64,000 nucleotides of DNA from Micromonospora sp. MW-13 (lineage in GTDB: Bacteria; Actinomycetota; Actinomycetes; Mycobacteriales; Micromonosporaceae), in the NCBI RefSeq assembly GCF_003434305.1, contig NZ_QKKX01000044.1:124001-188000 (forward strand). Direction: 5' to 3'. The position numbers and the translations under genes were made by a program. Below are positions 58,179-64,000 of the stretch, in pieces (positions within the stretch are counted from its first letter, which is position 1; every line of letters begins with the position of its first letter). The notes under the pieces are model-generated. The model worked only from the letters and a program-made list of their open reading frames with translations. It did not search any database and had not been told where the DNA came from.

Positions 58179-59479
58179 CCACCACCGGATTCCGGGCCGT
58201 TCCGACCGCGCTGGACGCCGCGGCGGCCGAGCTGACCGGAAGCGCCGACCGGTTGGCCACCGTTCGCGGGCAGCTCACCACGCCGGCCATCGGCACCGAC
58301 GCGTTCGGGTTGGTGCCGCAGTCCCAACGGGCCATGCAGGCGCACGGCAACAGCCTGCAACGAAGCAGCACCGAGCTGGAGTCGGCGGCGACGCAGACCC
58401 GGCGGTTGGCCACCGGGGTGACCGCCGCGGTCGCCAACTACCGGCGGGGCGACACCCAGGCGAGCCAGGCGTTCCGGCAGCTACTGGGCGGTGGCACCAC
58501 GCTGGCCGCCGAACGGGCCGCCGCGCCTGCCGGCGCCGCCCCGTTCGGCGCCCGGATCGCGGCCAACCGTTCGGCGATCACCGCCGAGCTGACCGCCGAG
58601 CGGCAGCGCCTCGCCGGCTATCAGAACCAGCTCACCGGGGACCCGGCCGTCGACCACCGGCTGCGCGAGACCATCACCCGGTCGCAGGCGCGCATCGAAC
58701 TGTACGAGAACGTCATCGCCGAACACCGCAAGATCCTCTCGTTCGACCCGTCCGGGGACGGGTCGATGGTCGAGTTGGTCGGCGACATCCACGCCGGGAC
58801 CCGCGACGTCGCGGTGTTCGTCCCGGGCACCACCTCCGAGCTGGCCAACTTCGAGCGGTACCACGACGCCGCGGTCGGCTTCGTCGACGCGGCCCCCCGC
58901 CGGGACCTGGCCATGGTCGTCTGGATGGACGGTGACCTGCCGTCCAACCTGTTCCCGCAGGCCCCATCGGCCAGCTACGCCGACGAACTCGGGCCTCGAC
59001 TCGCCGACTTCTCCCACCAGTTGCGGGCCGAGATCGCCGGCTCCGCCGCGGCCGGCAACGACGTGCAGGTCACCTTCGCCGGCCACTCGTACGGCGGCGC
59101 GGTGGTCGGCACCGCCGAGCAGCACGGGTTGGACGCCAACCGGATCCTGCACATCGAGTCGGCGGGCATGGGGCACCGCGTGGACGGCCCGGAGGACCTG
59201 CGTCCGGCCCAGCCCGATGTGCAGCGCTACTCGATGACCGCGCCGGGCGATCCGATCGCCTGGGTCCGGGACATCAACATCGGCAACTGGGGGCACGGGG
59301 CCGACCCCGACGAGTTCCCCGGTGTGGTCCGGCTGGAGACCGGCAACTACGCCGACGGCCGACCGCTGGAGGGCACCTCCGCGCACTCCGACGTGCTGAC
59401 CTACCACAGTGACGCGTGGTGGAACATCTATCAGGTGTTCACCGGTGGTCCGCTGGTGACGGTACCGTCGGTGCCGTGA
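58169..59479 (+). CDS. Type VII effector candidate: WXG-like domain plus DUF1023 alpha/beta hydrolase
   Basis: A 436-aa protein overlapping the PPE-like gene by 10 nt. Residues 1-100 form a helical module ending in YRRGD (91-95, YxxxD), followed by coiled helices and, from about 200, an alpha/beta-hydrolase domain of the DUF1023 type (DVAVFVPGTTSELANFERYH; nucleophile elbow VTFAGHSYGGAVVGTAEQHG with Ser at about 308; DVLTYHSDAWWNIYQVF near the end with a possible catalytic His). The WXG-like domain plus export motif suggests export as an enzyme, perhaps a lipase, esterase or toxin. The 134-aa gene after it overlaps by 4 nt and could be its partner. Confidence 0.82.
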   Translation: MEVTTTGFRAVPTALDAAAAELTGSADRLATVRGQLTTPAIGTDAFGLVPQSQRAMQAHGNSLQRSSTELESAATQTRRLATGVTAAVANYRRGDTQASQAFRQLLGGGTTLAAERAAAPAGAAPFGARIAANRSAITAELTAERQRLAGYQNQLTGDPAVDHRLRETITRSQARIELYENVIAEHRKILSFDPSGDGSMVELVGDIHAGTRDVAVFVPGTTSELANFERYHDAAVGFVDAAPRRDLAMVVWMDGDLPSNLFPQAPSASYADELGPRLADFSHQLRAEIAGSAAAGNDVQVTFAGHSYGGAVVGTAEQHGLDANRILHIESAGMGHRVDGPEDLRPAQPDVQRYSMTAPGDPIAWVRDINIGNWGHGADPDEFPGVVRLETGNYADGRPLEGTSAHSDVLTYHSDAWWNIYQVFTGGPLVTVPSVP

Positions 59480-59880
59480 CCGAGCCGATCGACTTCGCGC
59501 CACTGGCCGCCGTGGCCGGGCCGTTGCGGGCCGTGCTGGACGAGGTTGCCGCGCGGTTCGGCCCCGACGTCCGGATCAGCCGCGACGAGCAGCTCGACTG
59601 CGACCCGTTCCGGCCGGCCGGCGTGCCGAGCGAGTCGGTGCGCTGGGAGTACAACCTACGGGTTCCCGCCCCGCCCGGCGCCGCCGAGATCCTGCTGTCC
59701 GAGGTGCTGCCGCGGCTGAGCGCGGACGGTTGGCGAGCCACCGACCGCAGCGGCGAGAGCGAGGTGGCCTACCAGTTCCAGCGGGACGGGACGAACCTCG
59801 GCGTACACGTCTCCCGGGACGGCACCGGCGATGTGGTGGTGGGCGGCTCCAGCCGCTGCGTGCCGACGGAGGCGCGGTAG
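59476..59880 (+). CDS. 134-aa partner of the DUF1023 hydrolase (possible immunity or cofactor)
   Basis: It starts at a GTG overlapping the previous stop (GTGA). It is a small soluble protein (EPIDFAPLAAVAGPLRAVLD, CDPFRPAGVPSESVRWEYNL, YQFQRDGTNLGVHVSRDGTG) with alternating strands and helices and no signal, membrane segment or known family. In type VII loci the gene immediately after a fused effector is often its immunity protein; the position and coupling fit, but nothing in the sequence proves it. Confidence 0.65.
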   Translation: MTEPIDFAPLAAVAGPLRAVLDEVAARFGPDVRISRDEQLDCDPFRPAGVPSESVRWEYNLRVPAPPGAAEILLSEVLPRLSADGWRATDRSGESEVAYQFQRDGTNLGVHVSRDGTGDVVVGGSSRCVPTEAR

Positions 59881-59906
59881 CACCGGCGCGCCACGGGTGG
59901 GGCCGG

Positions 59907-61154
59907 TCAGCCGCCGGGACGCCACCCGCGGGCCCGGCCTCGACGCGCCACCGCCCTGCCGATCCCGAGCAGCAGCGCCGCCACGAGTCCCGCCAGCACC
60001 AGCGACGGCACCCGCGGATCCGCCCGGGCGTCGGGATTCGCCCGGGCCGCCGCGACCGGCTGCGCGCTCGCTCCCACGGTTCCCGGCGGATCCTCGACGC
60101 CCTCGGCGGCCACCGCCCGGTACGGGTCCACCATCCCCCAGCCGAGCTGCGGGTGGTGCCCGTCGAACGCGGTCCGGTGCGCGGTCGACTCGATCCGCCG
60201 CACCACCTCGGCGGCAGTGAGCTTCGGCCGGTACGACCGCACCAGCGCGGCCGTGCCGGCCACGTACGCCGCCGCGTAGGCGGGATCGTCGACCGTGGGT
60301 GAGTGTCCCAGCCGGCCGCCTGCTCCGGCGGAGAGGCTCAGCAGTTGTCTTCCCGGGGCGGCCACCCCGATGTGGTCCCCGGATTCGGTGGAGGCCACCG
60401 CGCCGTCCGGCCCGAACGCGCCGACCGCCAGGACCCCGGGCAGCGCGGTCGGATAGCTGGTCGCACCCCCGGTCCGCGCGCCGGACGCGGCCGGCGACAC
60501 CACCACGACGTCGGCCGCGATCGCCCGCGCGGTGGCGGCCCGCAGCCCGGCGGTGATCCTGGTCGCCGGTAGCACCACGTAGATCACTCGGGCGCGGGCG
60601 GCCACCGCGAAGTCGATCGCGGCGGCGAGCCGGGCGGGGTCGACGGCCCCCTCGCCCTGTTTGGTGCTCTGGGCGTAGCGAACCGGGAGCACGGACACGC
60701 CAGGGGCCAGACCGGCGAAGGTCGTCTCGTCGTGCGGCCGGGCGGCGATCAGGCCGGCGGCGAACGTGCCTCGGCCGTCACAGTCGTCGGTGGCCCTGGC
60801 GGTGTTGGCCAGGACGTCCCGACCAGCCTCGACCTGACCTGGACGGAACTGTGCGTTCCGGGCGTCGACGCCGGTGCCGAGCACCGCGACCCGCACCCCG
60901 GAACCCGTGCTCAGTGGCCACACCCGGCGCGGCCCGAGCAGCTCGGTCGCCCACGGCGTGCCGGCGGTGTGTACCCCCACCGGCTTGGCACAGCCGGCCG
61001 GGGCGACATAGCCGGCCGGGGCGGCGGCCACCGGCAGCGCCCCGACCAGCGCGCCGACGACGCCCGCCAGCGCGCCGAGCGCGGCTCGGGAGCCGCCCGG
61101 CCCCGGCCGGGCCCCCGCCCCGGCACCGCGCCTGGGTCGGCCCAACCGGTTCAT
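59907..61154 (-). CDS. mycP: Mycosin (MycP) homologue lacking its catalytic residues
   Basis: A 415-aa mycosin-type subtilase starting in the kinase stop (ATGA overlap). It has a signal peptide (about 22-46), an N-terminal extension with a Cys, and a C-terminal membrane helix (378-400). The S8 fold is clear, but the catalytic residues are gone: the Asp motif DTGVD reads GTGVD (G93), the His motif DCDGHGT reads DCDGRGT (R128), the GTSFAxP Ser region reads DPAYAAA (A292), and the oxyanion Asn is S224 (VVVVSPAAS). Mycosins are needed to stabilise ESX complexes independently of protease activity, so it may be a structural subunit. The base calls in the sequence support each substitution. Confidence 0.9.
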   Translation of the reverse strand: MNRLGRPRRGAGAGARPGPGGSRAALGALAGVVGALVGALPVAAAPAGYVAPAGCAKPVGVHTAGTPWATELLGPRRVWPLSTGSGVRVAVLGTGVDARNAQFRPGQVEAGRDVLANTARATDDCDGRGTFAAGLIAARPHDETTFAGLAPGVSVLPVRYAQSTKQGEGAVDPARLAAAIDFAVAARARVIYVVLPATRITAGLRAATARAIAADVVVVSPAASGARTGGATSYPTALPGVLAVGAFGPDGAVASTESGDHIGVAAPGRQLLSLSAGAGGRLGHSPTVDDPAYAAAYVAGTAALVRSYRPKLTAAEVVRRIESTAHRTAFDGHHPQLGWGMVDPYRAVAAEGVEDPPGTVGASAQPVAAARANPDARADPRVPSLVLAGLVAALLLGIGRAVARRGRARGWRPGG

Positions 61155-62461
61155 GCCGGCACCCGCAGGGTGACCCGGGTGCCACGGCCGGGCCAGGACT
61201 CCACGGTTGCCCTGCCGCCGACCTCGCGCAACCGGGCCACGATCGACTCGCGGATGCCGAACCCGGGCCGGCCGGCGACGTCGAAGCCGCAGCCATGGTC
61301 CCGGACCACCACGACCAGGGCGCTGCTCTCCTCGTCGGCGCGGACCACCGCGTCACCGATGCCGGCGTGTTTGGCCACGTTGCCCAGGGCCTCCCGCACC
61401 CCACCGAGGACCGCGTCGCGGTACGGTCCGGAGATCCGGCTGCCGGCGCCGGCGGCCACCGCCAGCTCCACCCGCAGCCCGCGTCCCGCGAGTTCCTCGG
61501 CCAGTTCGGCCAGCCCGCTGGCGAGCGGGTTGTCGTTGCCGCCGGGCTCGTCGAGCGTCCGACGCAGCCGGGCGGCCTGGACCCGGGCGGTGGCCCGTAC
61601 CTCGGCGAGCTGCGCCGCCGGCGCGGTCTCATCCGCCGCGCTGTGCAGGGCGATCGCCTCCAGGCTCTGCAACACCGTGTCGTGCAGCGAGCGCAGCCAC
61701 CGGATTCGCTCGGCCTCCCGACCGGCCCGGATCCCGTACGACATGGCCAGGTGCAGACCCAGCCCACAGACCACGAGCGCCGCCCACGTGACCACCACCG
61801 CCAGGCCGAGCCACCCGACCCGGCCGACGAACGTGCCCGTGTCCGCGGCGGCGCCAAACGCGGCCATCGCCAGCTGTGCCGGCGCCGACAGCAGCACCGC
61901 GAGCACGCCACCGACCAGGCCGTACGCTCCGGTCACCAGGACCACGGCACCGGCCAGGTACGGCCAGAGCACCGCGGTGTGCGGCACCACCGCACTCGCC
62001 GCCACGGTCAGGCCGTACGCCACGGCGAGGTCGACCAGCACGGCCCCGCGTACCCGTTCGAGGTCCACCGTCGACCGTCGGGAGACGGTGCCGATCGCCG
62101 CGACGTTGGCGGCCAGCAGCAGGGCCGTGACGGGCAGCAGGACGGCCGGCGCCACCGACTCCCCCCGCACCACGAGCAGGCCCAGGGCGACGGGCAGGAC
62201 GCACACCCGGTATGCCAGGGCACCGAGCAGCAGGCAACGCGAGGTCTGACGACGGAGCACGGCACCGGCGGTGCCACCGACCGGAACGAGCCCCTGCGCG
62301 AAGGCCGCCGGCATCCACATCGGACGCCACGGCGGCGCCGCGATCCCCGCCGCGGCGCGGGTCAGCAGCGCGAACATCATGCCCGGCACGGCGGCACTGT
62401 CGACCGTCACGGCACTGTCGGCCGTCACGGCCGCTCCCGCGCTGCGCCGACCAATGCCCAC
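61151..62461 (-). CDS. Sensor histidine kinase coupled to mycP
   Basis: A 436-aa kinase from a GTG with AAGGAG 7 nt upstream. About seven transmembrane helices lie in residues 60-245, followed by the H-box IRWLRSLHDTVLQSLEAIAL (LHDTVLQ type), the N-box VLGGVREALGNVAKHAGIGD and the G-boxes VVVVRDHGCGFD and PGFGIRESIVARL. This is the class that partners NarL-type regulators. The only unpaired NarL regulator nearby is coupled to eccB at the other end of the locus. The gene precedes mycP on the same strand with a 4-nt overlap. Confidence 0.88.
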   Translation of the reverse strand: MGIGRRSAGAAVTADSAVTVDSAAVPGMMFALLTRAAAGIAAPPWRPMWMPAAFAQGLVPVGGTAGAVLRRQTSRCLLLGALAYRVCVLPVALGLLVVRGESVAPAVLLPVTALLLAANVAAIGTVSRRSTVDLERVRGAVLVDLAVAYGLTVAASAVVPHTAVLWPYLAGAVVLVTGAYGLVGGVLAVLLSAPAQLAMAAFGAAADTGTFVGRVGWLGLAVVVTWAALVVCGLGLHLAMSYGIRAGREAERIRWLRSLHDTVLQSLEAIALHSAADETAPAAQLAEVRATARVQAARLRRTLDEPGGNDNPLASGLAELAEELAGRGLRVELAVAAGAGSRISGPYRDAVLGGVREALGNVAKHAGIGDAVVRADEESSALVVVVRDHGCGFDVAGRPGFGIRESIVARLREVGGRATVESWPGRGTRVTLRVPA

Positions 62462-62864
62462 GTGTCAGCTCCTTGTCCACATCACGGACCGCGCGTCACG
62501 ACTGGCCCACACGAGGATCATGGCCAGTTTTCCCGACATTTGACCTTCGAGGCAAGAGCCAAATACCGCTGCGGCGGTGAGCGAGTCGAGTGCGCCGGGT
62601 GTTCTGGCTGCTGTGGGCGGCCGTCGCGCGCAGCCCCACCGGCACGGCTGCGGCGGTCAGCGTCCCCAGGCCCGCGCGCAACAGGGCCGATGGCAGTGGA
62701 AAAGGCCTCGTCGCGTCGCTGGTTGCTGGTCGACGGCGCCCACCGTTCGGCCCGCCGCGCCGAATCTCATCGACAGTGATCTCTGGCGTGCGCCGCCCCC
62801 ACGTGGTAGGAATTTGCCGAATCGTGCGTCAGTTTCGAAGAATTTCACCCACAGGGAGGCTTCG
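62462..62864 (+). other. Intergenic region before the DUF1906 gene
   Basis: No coding frame is convincing in these 400 nt. An AT-richer patch at 62800-62850 (ATTTGCCGAATCGTGC, GAAGAATTTCACCC) is the likely promoter of the following gene. The minus-strand part next to 62461 may hold the promoter of the kinase-mycP operon. Confidence 0.5.
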
Positions 62865-64000
62865 ATGAGGACAAGAAGGATCATGGCCGGCCTCACGGCC
62901 GCCGTCGTCGTTCTGACCGGGGCGGCCACACCGGCCTGGGCGGCCCCCACAGACGAACGGATCGTCAGCTACCGCGGCTACCGGGTGCCGGTACCGGCGG
63001 ACTGGCAGATCGTCGACCTGTCCACCGACGCGCACGCATGCGTCCGGTTCGACCGACCCGCGGTCTACCTCGGCCATCCGAGCGAGGAGCCCTGGTGCCC
63101 GTCCGGGCTGGTGGGGCGCACGGCAGGACTGGTCATCGAGCCGATCGACGCCGGCACCGCCGAACGCCTCACGGCGGACACCGCCGTCACGGCCAGGGGC
63201 CGGGCGACCGCGGACACCCTGGTGTCCCGCGACGGAACGCTCCAGGTCGCGGTTCGTGACGCGGGCGTACTCGTCACGGCCCTGCACACACCGGACACGG
63301 AGTCGGTGGTCCGCCGGATCCTGACCTCCGCCACGCTCGGTCGGGGTGCCACGCCGGTTTCCCCGGACGCCGTTCGCGCGGCCTCGATGCTGCCGTCGGC
63401 GGCGTCCGGCCCGCAGCCGGGCACCTACACCGGAAAGGGCTTCGACACGTGTACCGCTCCGTCGCAGTCGACGATGGACGCCTGGCGCAACAGCTCGCCC
63501 TACCGGGCTGTCGGCGTCTACATCAGCGGCTCAAGCCGATCCTGCACCCAGGCCAATCTGACCGCGACCTGGGTGGCCAACCAGACCAGCAAGGGCTGGC
63601 ACCTCATCCCCATCGAGCTCGACCGTCAGGCGCCGTGCGGCACCCGCACGCCGAAGATGTCGTACGACCCCGCCACGGCACGGTCCGAGGGTGCGACCCG
63701 GGCGACCAGCGCGGTGAACGCGGCCCAGGCGCTGGGCATCCCCGCCGGAAGCGTGCTCTACAACGACATCGAGCACTACCCGTCGACTGAGTCGTGCAAG
63801 GCGGCCGTGCTCTCCTACCTCTCCGGCTGGACCGAACGGCTCCACGGGCTCGGCTACCTCTCGGGCATGTACTCCAGCGGCTCCTCCGGCGTCCGGGATC
63901 TGTGCGGCGCCTATCACGACACCCGGTACACCCGCGTCGACCATCTCTTCTTCGGCTGGTGGAACGGCGCGGCGAACACCGACGCCGGCGACTACTGCCC
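62865..64000 (+). CDS. Secreted DUF1906 glycoside-hydrolase-like protein (3' end outside window)
   Basis: The frame is open from the ATG at 62865 (GGGAGG 5 nt upstream) to the window end, at least 378 residues. A signal peptide (RRIMAGLTAAVVVLTGAATP, cleavage near AWA-AP) is followed by an N-terminal domain of about 180 residues with a few Cys. The DUF1906 domain then begins: GKGFDTCTAPSQSTMDAW, RAVGVYISGSSRSCTQ, LIPIELDRQAPC and YNDIEHYPSTESCKA. This TIM-barrel family (Rv2525c-like) is linked to cell-wall glycan handling and is usually exported. The final strands and stop lie outside the window. Confidence 0.82.
   Translation, partial: MRTRRIMAGLTAAVVVLTGAATPAWAAPTDERIVSYRGYRVPVPADWQIVDLSTDAHACVRFDRPAVYLGHPSEEPWCPSGLVGRTAGLVIEPIDAGTAERLTADTAVTARGRATADTLVSRDGTLQVAVRDAGVLVTALHTPDTESVVRRILTSATLGRGATPVSPDAVRAASMLPSAASGPQPGTYTGKGFDTCTAPSQSTMDAWRNSSPYRAVGVYISGSSRSCTQANLTATWVANQTSKGWHLIPIELDRQAPCGTRTPKMSYDPATARSEGATRATSAVNAAQALGIPAGSVLYNDIEHYPSTESCKAAVLSYLSGWTERLHGLGYLSGMYSSGSSGVRDLCGAYHDTRYTRVDHLFFGWWNGAANTDAGDYC

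Overview
The window is very GC-rich actinobacterial DNA, with GTG and TTG starts, 4-nt stop/start overlaps and GGAGG-type ribosome binding sites. The gene set fits the Micromonosporaceae, most likely Micromonospora or a close relative: an ESX-like type VII secretion locus, BldD-like XRE regulators, CbtBA cobalt uptake behind a cobalamin riboswitch, and a GH64 glucanase with a ricin-type lectin domain. The genus is an inference from protein style; no rRNA gene is present to confirm it.

Left end (1-7.6 kb): an accessory-island scar. It holds a three-gene cassette (55-aa protein, XRE regulator, 79-aa CxxC protein), a decayed second copy of the first two genes, two further XRE regulators, a lipoprotein, a PadR/membrane-protein pair under a clear palindrome, and the last ~60 codons of a broken tyrosine recombinase.

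7.7-20.4 kb: ordinary chromosomal genes. These are a P-loop kinase-like protein, a beta-lactamase-fold serine hydrolase next to a two-component system, a septum-formation-like protein, a purple acid phosphatase, a NicO-type metal exporter with a His-rich loop, a YunG-like protein, orphan proteins and an alpha/beta hydrolase.

20.4-22.7 kb: a gene-poor decayed stretch. It contains remnants of a histidine kinase and a response regulator, a 14-bp tandem repeat, a small acidic protein, a tiny leader ORF with a strong hairpin and AT-richer patches.

22.7-38.9 kb: an O-methyltransferase, a large membrane/lipase-like protein, GH64, the riboswitch-controlled cbtBA-phosphatase-ferredoxin operon, an FAD monooxygenase, a BlaI/M56 pair, an iron-box-controlled Fbp-type ferric ABC transporter and a 5'-truncated 2-hydroxyacid dehydrogenase.

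38.9-41.9 kb: an isolated two-gene operon encoding an FAD-dependent oxidoreductase and a 520-residue alpha-oxoamine synthase-like PLP enzyme. This could be a small orphan biosynthetic unit.

42.1-62.5 kb: the most distinctive region, a type VII (ESX-like) secretion locus spread over both strands. Minus strand: eccB plus a NarL-type response regulator; a WXG-like protein, a secreted Gly/Pro-rich protein, an 802-aa WXG protein, a YbaB-like protein and eccD; mycP plus a histidine kinase. Plus strand: eccE; eccC; then six tightly packed genes, two WXG100-size proteins, an EspC-size helical protein, a PPE-like protein, a WXG-like/DUF1023 alpha/beta hydrolase and a 134-aa partner. The MycP protease has lost its Asp, His, Ser and oxyanion-hole Asn, so it looks like a pseudoprotease. 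The kinase and regulator sit at opposite ends of the locus, each translationally coupled to a secretion gene, suggesting signal-controlled secretion. The window ends in a DUF1906 glycoside-hydrolase-like gene that runs off the edge.
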